Assembly (NCBI GenBank): GCA_903879975.1 | Contig: CAIRNL010000612.1 | Coordinates: 1-15,041, forward strand | Direction of reading: 5' to 3' | DNA from: an uncultured Chloroflexota bacterium | Lineage (GTDB): Bacteria; Chloroflexota; Anaerolineae; Caldilineales; Caldilineaceae | Length of the DNA stretch: 15,041 bases | Part shown: positions 1-8,876 of the stretch, one piece after another | Numbering within the stretch: the stretch's first letter is position 1 | Layout: each line of letters begins with the position of its first letter | Notes under the pieces: generated by a model | Database searches by the model: none | Told to the model about the DNA's origin: nothing | The model's input: only the letters and a program-made list of their open reading frames with translations | Position numbers and translations under genes: made by a program

Positions 1-1886
<1,886 letters not shown>

Positions 1887-2058
1887 ACGATGTAACCTCC
1901 TGATTTTAGAACTGGGGAATGCAACAAAAATTCACAAACAACACGAACCGTTTTGTCAGTCGTCTGCCGCTAACCTCCTCTTCCCCCTATACGGGAATCT
2001 TGCAGTTTCTCGGGGTTCAATTCAGTTGTTAGGTGGTGACAATGATGGTGAATCCTGG

Positions 2059-2087
2059 TGAAGCTGAACCATGCTGGTTCAGCTTCA
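2059..2087. repeat. Perfect inverted repeat (12-bp arms, 5-nt loop)
   Basis: Arms TGAAGCTGAACC (2059-2070) and GGTTCAGCTTCA (2076-2087) are exact reverse complements around ATGCT. No T-run follows on either strand, so it is not a classical intrinsic terminator. It sits about 175 nt upstream of the lipoprotein start and could be an operator, a leader hairpin, or an mRNA 3'-end stabiliser of the zinc operon. Confidence 0.8.
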
Positions 2088-2160
2088 AGCATCTGGATAC
2101 ACTAAGGATGCAAGTATAGCGCAGGGCTTTCTGTTTTCCAAAATGTGTTTTTTGTGTCGG

Positions 2161-2194
2161 AAAGGACAACGGGACCCTGCTGGGTCCGTCGTCC
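2161..2194 (-). terminator. Probable terminator of the zinc-transport operon
   Basis: A hairpin pairs 2164-2177 with 2182-2194: GGACCC/GGGTCC closes on a TGCT loop, and the stem continues through ACGG/CCGT-type pairs with one bulge and one mismatch. Read on the minus strand it is followed by a short TTTCC tail. It lies about 80 nt past the permease stop codon, as expected for the end of that operon. The weak T-tract limits confidence. Confidence 0.5.
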
Positions 2195-2272
2195 CTCCGT
2201 GCGCATCGTAACAGGCAGAGTGAGTGCCAAGCAGACTGTTCTTGCCGGCCCGCGTGACACATCCCAGCGGCA

Positions 2273-3121
2273 TTAGTCGATGTGGACGTGTGCCAGACGC
2301 TGACCTGCCTGGTGGCGCCACCCGCTGACGATGAGTGCGAAGAGGAAGATCGTCGACTGCAGCAGCACGATCGTGGCACCGCTGGCAACGTCGACATAGA
2401 AGCTGAGGTACATGCCCAGCGCGCCGGAGAGCGTGCCGATCACAACGGCATAAAGCACCATGCGATTGAAGCTGTCCGTCAACAGTCGCGCGGTGATGGC
2501 CGGGATGACCAGAGCCGCTGCGATCAATGTCACGCCCAGGATGCGCATGGACGCGATGATTGCAGCGGCCAGTGCCAGGGCAAAGAGTGTGTCGATCCAC
2601 TGTGTGCGCACACCGTAGACCTGGGCCACCTCGGGATCGAAGGTGGTGAAGAGCAGTTGCTTGTAGGCCACGAGGATGACGGCGACCACCAGCACGGTGA
2701 TGCCTGCCACCACAGCGACCTCTTCCCACGTCACGCCCAGGATATTGCCGAACAGAGCGGCGTCGAAGGACTGGGTGAAGCTGCGGTAGCGGCTGATCAG
2801 CGCCACGCCGACGGCAAAGCTTGCCGTCGTGATCACGCCGATGGCAGCGTCGGCGCCGATACGCGTGCGTCGTGCCGTCTGGTTGATGAGCACCGCCGTC
2901 AGAAAGCCCCATAGCCCTGCACCCAGATAGAAGTTCCACTGCAGCACAAAAGAAACGACTGCGCCGCCAAAGATGGCGTGCGAAAGGCCGTGGCCGATGT
3001 AGCTCATGCCGCGCAGCACGATATAGACGCCCAGCAATCCGCACAGCGCGCCGGCCAACATGGCAACCGCCATGCCGGTGCGAAAAAATTCGTACTGGAA
3101 GGGTTCAACCAGCCACAGCAT
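2273..3121 (-). CDS. znuB: Metal ABC transporter permease, ABC-3 family (ZnuB-like)
   Basis: Inner-membrane channel subunit of a zinc/manganese-type ABC importer, 282 residues, a normal length for the family. The hydrophobic pattern gives about eight membrane segments (for example residues 16-37, 53-62, 94-110, 136-153, 178-205, 222-240 and 250-268). Family hallmarks are the SHAIFGG segment (47-53), the GVTLIAAALVIPAITARLL region (196-214) that couples to the ATPase, and DVASGATIVLLQ (244-255). The frame stays open for 44 codons further upstream, but the ATG at 3121 has a good GGAGGTG and starts where family homology should begin. The gene overlaps the ATPase gene by 17 nt, so the two are translated together. 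The C-terminus ends in HVHID, slightly His-rich. Zinc rather than manganese is inferred from the binding protein, not from this subunit. Confidence 0.93.
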   Translation of the reverse strand: MLWLVEPFQYEFFRTGMAVAMLAGALCGLLGVYIVLRGMSYIGHGLSHAIFGGAVVSFVLQWNFYLGAGLWGFLTAVLINQTARRTRIGADAAIGVITTASFAVGVALISRYRSFTQSFDAALFGNILGVTWEEVAVVAGITVLVVAVILVAYKQLLFTTFDPEVAQVYGVRTQWIDTLFALALAAAIIASMRILGVTLIAAALVIPAITARLLTDSFNRMVLYAVVIGTLSGALGMYLSFYVDVASGATIVLLQSTIFLFALIVSGWRHQAGQRLAHVHID

Positions 3122-3995
3122 GCGGCACCTCCGTGACAATCGACACTTCCATCGGCGGCTGGCTGCGCACTGTCGTGCGCGGCGCAGGATGGCCGGGCAC
3201 AGGGTCGGGCAGGAGATCGTGGTGTGTATGGGGGTGCGGTTTCTGCTGGACAATCATCATGCCGTCGTGGCGAATCACCATCATCTCACCCTGGTAGGTC
3301 CTACTCAGAATACTCTCGGTGAAGATATCCTCCGGCGCGCCCTCGGCGATCACGGTGCGGTTGACACAGATGATCCACGGCACATGGGCTGCAGCACTGT
3401 TGAGATCGTGCGTGGTCATCAAAATGGTGATGCCCTGGCGGTTGAGGTCGGCCAGCAAATGCAGCACATTCTCGGCGGTACGCATGTCAACGCCGCTGGT
3501 GGGCTCGTCCAGCACAAGCAGATCGGGTTGGGCGATGAGCGCGCGCGCCAGAAAGACGCGCTGCTGCTGTCCGCCCGACAGGTTACGAATGTGCCGGTCT
3601 GCCAGGTGATCGATCTCCAGCTGCTCTAACACGGCGCGCACTTCGTTCCTGGCTGCCTTGCTGTGCCAGGGCAGCCACCCGTCACATCGCACCCGCCCCA
3701 TCAGCACGACCTGCTCCACCGTGACCGGGAAGTTCCAGTCGACGGTCTCCAGTTGCGGTACATAGCCGACGCGCGGCGCAGGGCGGCCCTGCAGCGGTTC
3801 GCCGCCGACCTTGACATTGCCCTGGCCGGGCTGCACCGTACCCAGCACCAACTTGAGCAGGCTGGTCTTGCCCGCGCCGCTCGGGCCGACGAGCGCCGCA
3901 AACTGTCCGCGATGCAGGTGCAACGAAACATCTTGCAGTACGGGTGTCGAGCCGTAGCCGAATGAGACATTGCGTAATTCGACAAGTGGTTCCAT
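3105..3995 (-). CDS. znuC: Metal ABC transporter ATP-binding protein (ZnuC-like) with His-rich tail
   Basis: Cytoplasmic ATPase that powers the metal importer, 296 residues. All ABC motifs are intact: Walker A GPSGAGKTS (37-45), Q-loop Gln81, signature LSGGQQQ (139-145), Walker B DLLVLDEP (158-165) and H-loop His196. The ordinary ABC domain ends near residue 240. A roughly 55-residue extension follows and is unusually rich in histidine (243, 254, 256, 258, 259, 269), with a PHPHTHHD core. The ATG at 3995 has a GGAAGGGAAG Shine-Dalgarno-like stretch just upstream. The binding-protein gene lies 42 nt upstream and the permease overlaps downstream, so this is the middle of one operon. The tail could bind zinc and sense its cytoplasmic level; that is inference. 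The extension overlaps the permease start only in its last few codons. Confidence 0.95.
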   Translation of the reverse strand: MEPLVELRNVSFGYGSTPVLQDVSLHLHRGQFAALVGPSGAGKTSLLKLVLGTVQPGQGNVKVGGEPLQGRPAPRVGYVPQLETVDWNFPVTVEQVVLMGRVRCDGWLPWHSKAARNEVRAVLEQLEIDHLADRHIRNLSGGQQQRVFLARALIAQPDLLVLDEPTSGVDMRTAENVLHLLADLNRQGITILMTTHDLNSAAAHVPWIICVNRTVIAEGAPEDIFTESILSRTYQGEMMVIRHDGMMIVQQKPHPHTHHDLLPDPVPGHPAPRTTVRSQPPMEVSIVTEVPHAVAG

Positions 3996-4037
3996 GATCT
4001 TCCCTTCCGGCGCAGCGAAATGCGCCCAACCGTTACC

Positions 4038-5063
4038 TTACTGATTCTGCTCCACCGCAGCGTCTTCGCCCGGAATATTGCTGGTGTCAAACTGCGCCAT
4101 GATCGTTGGGTCGCCGCCGAGCGCTTGCGCCATCACCCGTAGATTCTCAGCCATCAGCCCAAGGTAGGAGTGATTGGCGTCGCCAGGTTGGCCAGGCAGA
4201 TCGTCGTCGCGCAGATCGTCGACGTAGGTGGCGCCCGTCTCACGGGCAATCTGCTCCAACACCGGCGAGGGGAAGACCTCCGATCCGAAGATTGCCGGCA
4301 CCGATTCGGCCCGGATCTGAGCGATAATCTCCACCAGTTCGCGCGCCGACGGCTCAGCGAAATCAGACGGCTGGATAGCGCCGATAACGGTCATGCCATA
4401 GAGCGGCGCGAAATAGGCCCATGAGTCGTGATAGGTCAACAACTTGCGGTTCTGTTGCGGAATACTGGCTACGGTCTGCTTGATGGCCTCGTCCAACGCC
4501 TCAATGCGGGCGGCGAACGCGTCGTAGTTGGCCGCGTAGTAGCCGGCATGATCCGGGTCACGCGCGGACAAGGTATCGCGAATTACCTCAGCGTATTTCA
4601 AAGAATGAAACGGATTCGGCCACAGATGGGGATTGGGGCTGCCGGCTTCCTTGGGAAAAGAAAAATCGTAGACATACTCGTCCGGCGCAATCGTCTTGTC
4701 GCCGAGCAGCACGATCTGCGTATCAGCGCCGGCGTTTGCCTCGGCCAGCTTGAGCGTCGGCTCCTCCAATTTCAGACCGTTGAGGAAGATGATGTCGGCA
4801 TCAGCCAACCGCCTGGCGTCGGACGGCGCTGGCTCGAACGTGTGCGAGTTGACGCCCTCTGGAACGATGCCCACGATCTCGGCGCGATCACCGGCGATGT
4901 TGTAGGCAATATTCGTGATCGGCGAGACTGTTGTCACGACATGCAGCTTCGCCGGTGCTGCGGGTGTGGCGACGCTGTCGGAGACAGCTGCGGGCGCCGG
5001 CGGCGCACACGCAGCAAGCACGAGTACAACAGTGGATACGAACAAACTAGCGGAGCGTTTCAT
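4038..5063 (-). CDS. znuA: Zinc-type metal-binding lipoprotein of an ABC importer (cluster A-I, ZnuA/TroA-like)
   Basis: Surface-anchored receptor that captures the metal and hands it to the permease; 341 residues. A signal peptide ends in lipobox LAAC with Cys19, followed by an Ala/Pro linker to about residue 38. The mature domain shows the family's metal ligands: His74 in NSHTFEP, His146 in NPHLWPNP, His212 in TYHDSWAYF and Asp282 in VDDL. A histidine at the third position is typical of zinc-type members, while manganese-type members usually carry Glu there, so zinc is favoured. The His-rich loop found in many ZnuA proteins is absent. The ATG at 5063 has an AGGAGGAGA 9 nt upstream. First gene of the transport operon, 228 nt downstream of the regulator gene, with its own predicted promoter bearing TTTGCA repeats. 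Confidence 0.95.
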   Translation of the reverse strand: MKRSASLFVSTVVLVLAACAPPAPAAVSDSVATPAAPAKLHVVTTVSPITNIAYNIAGDRAEIVGIVPEGVNSHTFEPAPSDARRLADADIIFLNGLKLEEPTLKLAEANAGADTQIVLLGDKTIAPDEYVYDFSFPKEAGSPNPHLWPNPFHSLKYAEVIRDTLSARDPDHAGYYAANYDAFAARIEALDEAIKQTVASIPQQNRKLLTYHDSWAYFAPLYGMTVIGAIQPSDFAEPSARELVEIIAQIRAESVPAIFGSEVFPSPVLEQIARETGATYVDDLRDDDLPGQPGDANHSYLGLMAENLRVMAQALGGDPTIMAQFDTSNIPGEDAAVEQNQ

Positions 5064-5098
5064 CTAAGGGTATCTCCTCCTGGACGCGCTGAATGAAG

Positions 5099-5151
5099 TG
5101 CAAATTTACCCAATCATTCTCGCATAGATGCAAATATATGCAAATGCAAAT
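5099..5151 (-). promoter_or_regulatory. Predicted znuA promoter with candidate Zur operator
   Basis: On the minus strand, TTGCAT (5144-5149) and TATGCG (5121-5126) are separated by 17 nt, a plausible though weak sigma-70 pair. The area is AT-rich against its surroundings and contains TGCAAAT (plus-strand reading) four times: 5099-5105, 5129-5135, 5139-5145 and 5145-5151. The segment TGCAAATATATGCA (5129-5142) is a palindrome with a single mismatched pair. A matching TTTGCA...TTTGCATCT arrangement precedes the regulator gene, so this is the best candidate for the metal-responsive operator. Binding is inferred. Confidence 0.6.
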
Positions 5152-5291
5152 ACTTACAAATTAAAAATCCAAGGTTGCTCACAGAACGCGCACGAAGAGG
5201 GCGCTATGCTAGGTAGGTTATAGTCCAGTGGGTCGAAGAGGATATGCAGAGAAATGAAAGATGGAAAGCGCTCCAGCAGAGCAGCAGCAGC

Positions 5292-5735
5292 CTACGGCGC
5301 AGCGGGTGGAGAATCGATCAGGCACCCCTCACACCACCCAAAGATAACGGTGTGGTTGGCATCGGCAATGAAGCGATAGCGGGCACGCAGCTCTCTGGTC
5401 AGCGATTCGAGCAGATCGTCGGAGAACTCAATCGAGCGCCCGCACGTCCGGCAGATCGCATGGTGATGAGTGCCGTGCGTGCGCAGAGCGTAGTGCATGG
5501 CCCCGGTGCCCATGTCGGCTTCGGTCACCAGGTCGAGCTCACGCAGCAGATCAAGGGTACGGTAGACAGTAGCGAGGTTGATATAGCTGTTGACCCGCTG
5601 CACATTTTCGAAGATTTCTTCGGCTGTAATATGGCCGGGCACCTGTTCGATAGCAGCCAGGATAATTGCTCGCTGCGGTGTCATCCGAATACCACGGCTT
5701 TTCAATTTATCAGTCAGTCGTTCGGTGGCTGCCAC
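5292..5735 (-). CDS. zur: Fur-family metal-responsive repressor, probably Zur
   Basis: DNA-binding metalloregulator, 147 residues, standard Fur-family length. The N-terminal winged helix includes MTPQR (18-22) and the recognition helix around INLATVYRTLDLL (52-64). The dimerisation/metal domain has the HHH-x-IC-xx-C cluster (His90-92, Cys95, Cys98) and a second pair Cys135/Cys138 in the GWCEGC segment, which form the structural zinc site of this family. The start is GTG at 5735, preceded by AAGGAG at good spacing. It is placed directly upstream of, and in the same direction as, the zinc-type transporter genes, so Zur is preferred over Fur, Mur or PerR; sequence alone does not settle the metal. 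It is probably autoregulated, since its promoter carries the same TTTGCA elements as that of the binding-protein gene. Confidence 0.94.
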   Translation of the reverse strand: MAATERLTDKLKSRGIRMTPQRAIILAAIEQVPGHITAEEIFENVQRVNSYINLATVYRTLDLLRELDLVTEADMGTGAMHYALRTHGTHHHAICRTCGRSIEFSDDLLESLTRELRARYRFIADANHTVIFGWCEGCLIDSPPAAP

Positions 5736-5757
5736 TTCTTCACTCCTTTATGCACCC

Positions 5758-5787
5758 ATGCTATTGCAGATGCAAAGCAATTGCAAA
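5758..5787 (-). promoter_or_regulatory. Predicted zur promoter with candidate Zur operator
   Basis: Minus-strand TTGCAA (5781-5786) and TAGCAT (5758-5763) lie 17 nt apart, and the start codon follows about 23 nt later. Within and beside the spacer are two TGCAAA elements (5771-5776 and 5782-5787) and the palindrome TTGCAGATGCAA (5764-5775). Read on the minus strand the pattern TTTGCA, 5 nt, TTTGCATCT matches the one before the binding-protein gene, where the gap is 4 nt. The element also lies in the region upstream of the divergent hydrolase operon. Confidence 0.6.
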
Positions 5788-5870
5788 CCTGGCTCTGGCG
5801 TGCTTGCGCCCAGTAGAGCCGCAAGAGACCAGGCAGGCAACAAGATCTAGAGAAAGGAAACGTTGGCCAC

Positions 5871-6776
5871 ATGCTTCTTCAGACGGCAGGCGGATACGGT
5901 TGGCTGGCTGCCCCACGCGTGCGTTGGGTTCAGCCTTCAGTCAACGATCCGATGCGATTACACATCCTCGAATGGCCCGGTAGCGGCCGGCCATTTGTGC
6001 TCCTACACGGCCTGGCCAGCAATGCGACGACCTGGTTGGCGGTCGCCGGCGCATTGGCTGCGCACGGCCAACGCGTCCTTGCGGTCGACCAACGCGGGCA
6101 CGGACGCAGCGACAAGCCGAACGACGGCTATGACTTTGCTACAGTAGTTGCGGACCTTTCAGGGCTGCTCGACGTTTTGGAAATCGATGCACCGGTCGTT
6201 GTAGGGCAGTCTTGGGGTGGCAATGTCGTGCTCGCCTTCGGGGCGACCCATCGCCGGCGTGCGCATCGTCTGGTCTTTGTGGACGGCGGTTTCCTGGACC
6301 TGCAAGCACGGCCCGGCACGAGCTGGCAGCGCATTGCCACGGAGCTACGCCCGCCAGATCTGGCCGGCATGCCGCGTGCTCTGCTGGCCGAGCGCATTCG
6401 TTCATTCCACCCCGAATGGCCGGACGAAGGCATCGAGGCGACGCTGGGCAACTTTGAAGTGCTGGCAGATGGCACCGTGCGCCCGTGGCTGACACTCGAG
6501 CGGCACATGCACATCTTGCGCGCCCTGTGGGAGCAGCGCCCCACTGAACTGTACCCGCTGGTCGAACGCCCCGTGACCATTGCCGTAGCAGAGGATAGCA
6601 GTACCCCCGAATGGACTGCTGTCAAGCGCAGCCAAGTGGCGGCGGCGGCAGCGGGACTGCAGGCCGTACACGTGCACTGGTACGCCGACACCGCCCATGA
6701 CATCCACGTTCATCGCCCGGCTGAACTGGCGGAACTCTTGTTGGAAGAGCCGACCACAGAGGGAGATCGTGCATGA
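5871..6776 (+). CDS. Alpha/beta hydrolase fold protein
   Basis: Predicted cytoplasmic serine hydrolase, 301 residues, with no signal peptide. The fold motifs are in order: oxyanion HG in LLHGLASN (44-51), DQRGHGRSDKP (73-83), nucleophile elbow GQSWGG with Ser114, and a C-terminal His in AHDIHVHRP, most likely His276. The acid residue is probably in the VAEDSS segment (239-244). The cap region (about 145-225) is typical in length. The substrate cannot be assigned. AAGGAAA lies 12 nt before the ATG at 5871, a slightly long spacing; the next in-frame ATG (5952) has no ribosome binding site and would cut the first strand. Its stop overlaps the next start as ATGA, so the two genes are co-translated and probably act in one pathway. 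It is divergent from the Fur-family regulator. Confidence 0.92.
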   Translation: MLLQTAGGYGWLAAPRVRWVQPSVNDPMRLHILEWPGSGRPFVLLHGLASNATTWLAVAGALAAHGQRVLAVDQRGHGRSDKPNDGYDFATVVADLSGLLDVLEIDAPVVVGQSWGGNVVLAFGATHRRRAHRLVFVDGGFLDLQARPGTSWQRIATELRPPDLAGMPRALLAERIRSFHPEWPDEGIEATLGNFEVLADGTVRPWLTLERHMHILRALWEQRPTELYPLVERPVTIAVAEDSSTPEWTAVKRSQVAAAAAGLQAVHVHWYADTAHDIHVHRPAELAELLLEEPTTEGDRA

Positions 6777-7840
6777 TAAGTGGACAGCCAGGAGCGATCG
6801 TTCTCCTTGGTTCGGGCGAGACGGCGCCGAACGCGCAAAAGATCTACCATCGGCTCTTCACACAGCTACAAGACGATGTGCGCGTGGCCATTTTGGAGAC
6901 GCCTGCCGGCTTCGAACCCAACTCGGAGTACGTCGCCGAGCAGATTGCTGGGTATCTGCGCAAGCGGCTACAAAATTTTCGGCCCCATGTGACGGTCGTC
7001 CCGGCACGGCGGCGCGACGGCACACTGAGCACGGACAATCCAGCGCTGGTTGACGTCCTCTACGACGCCAACTTCCTGGTCATGGGACCGGGCAGCCCGA
7101 CCTACACCGTGCGCCACCTGCAAGAGACGCGCGCGTGGCACGTGCTACGCGCCATGAATCGCCTGGGCACGACGCTCTTTTTCGCCAGTGCAGCGACCCT
7201 TGCGATGAGTCGCCGGACGCTACCCATTTACGAAATCTACAAGGTCGGCGAAGAATTGCACTGGAAAGCGGGGCTCGACCTCTTTGCCGATTTCGGTCTC
7301 TCGCTGATCTTCGTCTCACACTGGAACAACAACGACGGCGGCGACGTGCTGGATACGAGCCGCTGCTACTTGGGTCAGGAGCGCTTCGGGCGTCTTCTGG
7401 CCATGCTGCCCGAGGAGCCGGCACGGCGCATCGTGGGTATCGATGAGAATACGGCACTGGTGATCGAGCCGGGCACTGCGCGCTGCACAGTGCAGGGCGT
7501 GGGCAGTGTCACGGTGTGCCAGGGCGAATGGCAGGAGATTTTTACAGCGGGTACATCGTTTCCCCTTGAGGTACTCGGCGCTTTTCGCCTGCCGGAAGGT
7601 GCTGACGGCATACCGTCTGACCTCTGGCAAGCGATTGTCGACGGTGTGGCTGCATCACGCCGTCGGCGTCTGTCGTCGCGCGTGCCCGACGCGGAAGTCC
7701 TGGCGCTGGTGGAACAACGGGGCGAGGCGCGCCAGCGTAGAAACTGGGTCGAGTCCGACCGGCTACGCGAGGAGATTCGTGCCCTCGGCTGGCAGGTGCA
7801 GGACACGGCTGACGGCTCGCACCTGGAAGCTGCTGAGTAA
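6773..7840 (+). CDS. Peptidase S51/cyanophycinase-like (type 1 glutamine amidotransferase-like) protein fused to a CysRS-tail-like domain
   Basis: 355 residues in two parts. Residues 1-275 resemble the peptidase S51 / cyanophycinase class of amidotransferase-like folds: the N-terminal strand with LLGSGET (11-17), a glycine-rich MGPGSPTY turn (104-111), a likely nucleophile Ser139 in FFASAAT, which corresponds to the family's GTSAGA, His183 in SHWNNNDGG, an ERFGRLLAML helix (203-212) and GIDENTALVIE (222-232). Residues about 305-351 (VLALVEQRGEAR, SDRLREEIRALGW, QDTADGSHLE) closely resemble the extreme C-terminal helical hairpin of cysteinyl-tRNA synthetase. Whether it cleaves a peptide bond is uncertain because the nucleophile loop deviates. 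The start overlaps the hydrolase stop (ATGA), with AGGGAG upstream. It converges with the dehydrogenase gene 26 nt downstream. Confidence 0.9.
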   Translation: MISGQPGAIVLLGSGETAPNAQKIYHRLFTQLQDDVRVAILETPAGFEPNSEYVAEQIAGYLRKRLQNFRPHVTVVPARRRDGTLSTDNPALVDVLYDANFLVMGPGSPTYTVRHLQETRAWHVLRAMNRLGTTLFFASAATLAMSRRTLPIYEIYKVGEELHWKAGLDLFADFGLSLIFVSHWNNNDGGDVLDTSRCYLGQERFGRLLAMLPEEPARRIVGIDENTALVIEPGTARCTVQGVGSVTVCQGEWQEIFTAGTSFPLEVLGAFRLPEGADGIPSDLWQAIVDGVAASRRRRLSSRVPDAEVLALVEQRGEARQRRNWVESDRLREEIRALGWQVQDTADGSHLEAAE

Positions 7841-7866
7841 GAGCGTGCGGTTCGCAGGAACGGCAC

Positions 7867-8868
7867 TCAGTACCCCAGCACTTTGTCGACCCGGTTCGGC
7901 ATCTTGCCGCCGTTGGCTGCAACCGTGAGCAACGCCGCCAGCTCCTGCAGGCGCCGCCCTTCGGCTGCTTCCAGCCATCCGCCACGGTGGGGGCTCATGA
8001 CGACGTTATCGAGTTCGTGAAATGGGAAGCGAGAGGGGAGCGTGTGGCTGCGATCCTCCTCGCCGTGGGGGTAGGTATACCACACATCGATGCCTGCCCC
8101 GGCGAGGCGCCCCGATTGTAGCGCATGGTACAGTGCCTCCTCATCGATGACGGGACCGCGCCCCACGTTGACGACGATCGCTTGCTCCGGCAGCGCACCG
8201 AGCTGCGCTGCGCCGATCAGACCGACGGTCTGCGGGGTTTGCGGCAGCACGCAGATCAACACGTCGGTCTCGGGCAGGAGGCTGGCCAACTGGTCGGTGC
8301 TGAAGAGTTCCACGCCATCCGCAATCGGCGCCGGCGGCTTCTGCCGGCGCACGCCACGCACCTGCATGCCGAGTGCCTGGCACACGGGTGCGATCTGCCG
8401 GCCGATGGCGCCATAGCCCAGGATGAGCACACGCCGTCCAGAGAGCAGCAACGACGGAGCGCCCGTATAGCGCTGGCGCCAATCGCCCAGACGCAGCAGG
8501 CGGTCGAGCGGCACCACGAACTTGGCCGCTGCAAACATCAGCGCCAGTGCAAACTCAGCGGTCGCGACGTCATTGTAGTGCAGGTTGTGCAGGTCAATGG
8601 CTGGATATTGCTGCAGCAGATGCTGCATCTCCGGCGATACACCGGCGAAGGGCACAATCACGGCGCGCAAGGACGGACTGGCATCGAGCCACTCGGAGCT
8701 GGCGGCGCCGTGGACGAGAATATGGCAATCGGCCGGCTGGGCGTCGTCCGGCGCGGCCGTGATGCGGACAACCGGCGGCACCAGTGCGCGCAACTGGTCG
8801 ACCCGCTGCGCCAGATCGGAAGGTGGGATATGGACCTTGAGGAACGTTGCGGTTTCTGCTGTCATCAT
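7867..8868 (-). CDS. D-isomer-specific 2-hydroxyacid dehydrogenase family protein
   Basis: NAD(P)-dependent oxidoreductase of the D-2-hydroxyacid dehydrogenase family, 333 residues from the ATG at 8868. The Rossmann motif GYGAIG is at 151-156, followed by a nucleotide-binding segment with RR near 174, which may favour NADPH. The catalytic Arg237 (NVGRGPVID) and His294 (MSPHRGG) are present. The expected Glu of the DVxxxEP motif is a Tyr here (DVWYTYP, 261-267), a variant I associate with a distinct subgroup. The frame opens further upstream with TTG at 8877, but two ATGs at 8868 and 8865 are better starts. No Shine-Dalgarno is visible, and a TATGAT -10 lies only 8 nt upstream, suggesting a leaderless transcript. 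The substrate is unknown. Confidence 0.93.
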   Translation of the reverse strand: MMTAETATFLKVHIPPSDLAQRVDQLRALVPPVVRITAAPDDAQPADCHILVHGAASSEWLDASPSLRAVIVPFAGVSPEMQHLLQQYPAIDLHNLHYNDVATAEFALALMFAAAKFVVPLDRLLRLGDWRQRYTGAPSLLLSGRRVLILGYGAIGRQIAPVCQALGMQVRGVRRQKPPAPIADGVELFSTDQLASLLPETDVLICVLPQTPQTVGLIGAAQLGALPEQAIVVNVGRGPVIDEEALYHALQSGRLAGAGIDVWYTYPHGEEDRSHTLPSRFPFHELDNVVMSPHRGGWLEAAEGRRLQELAALLTVAANGGKMPNRVDKVLGY

Positions 8869-8876
8869 AAGTCGCA

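Larger units (their letters stand above)
1887..2272. other. Gene-free spacer between the zinc permease gene and the binding-protein gene
   Basis: This 386-base stretch holds no convincing gene. It contains the ribosome binding site of the downstream lipoprotein gene (minus-strand AGGAGGT just above 1886), a perfect 12-bp hairpin at 2059-2087 and a terminator-like hairpin at 2164-2194. The lipoprotein promoter should lie here on the minus strand, but I could not find a -35/-10 pair good enough to report. Confidence 0.7.

Noticed and set aside
2085..3044. A 319-codon minus-strand frame overlapping the permease
   Set aside because: Arg/His/Cys-rich composition without membrane segments; the alternative frame encodes a standard ABC-3 permease.
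5244..5816. A 190-codon plus-strand frame opposite the regulator
   Set aside because: It is antisense to the Fur-family gene, which shows the full set of metal-binding cysteines and the winged-helix motif.
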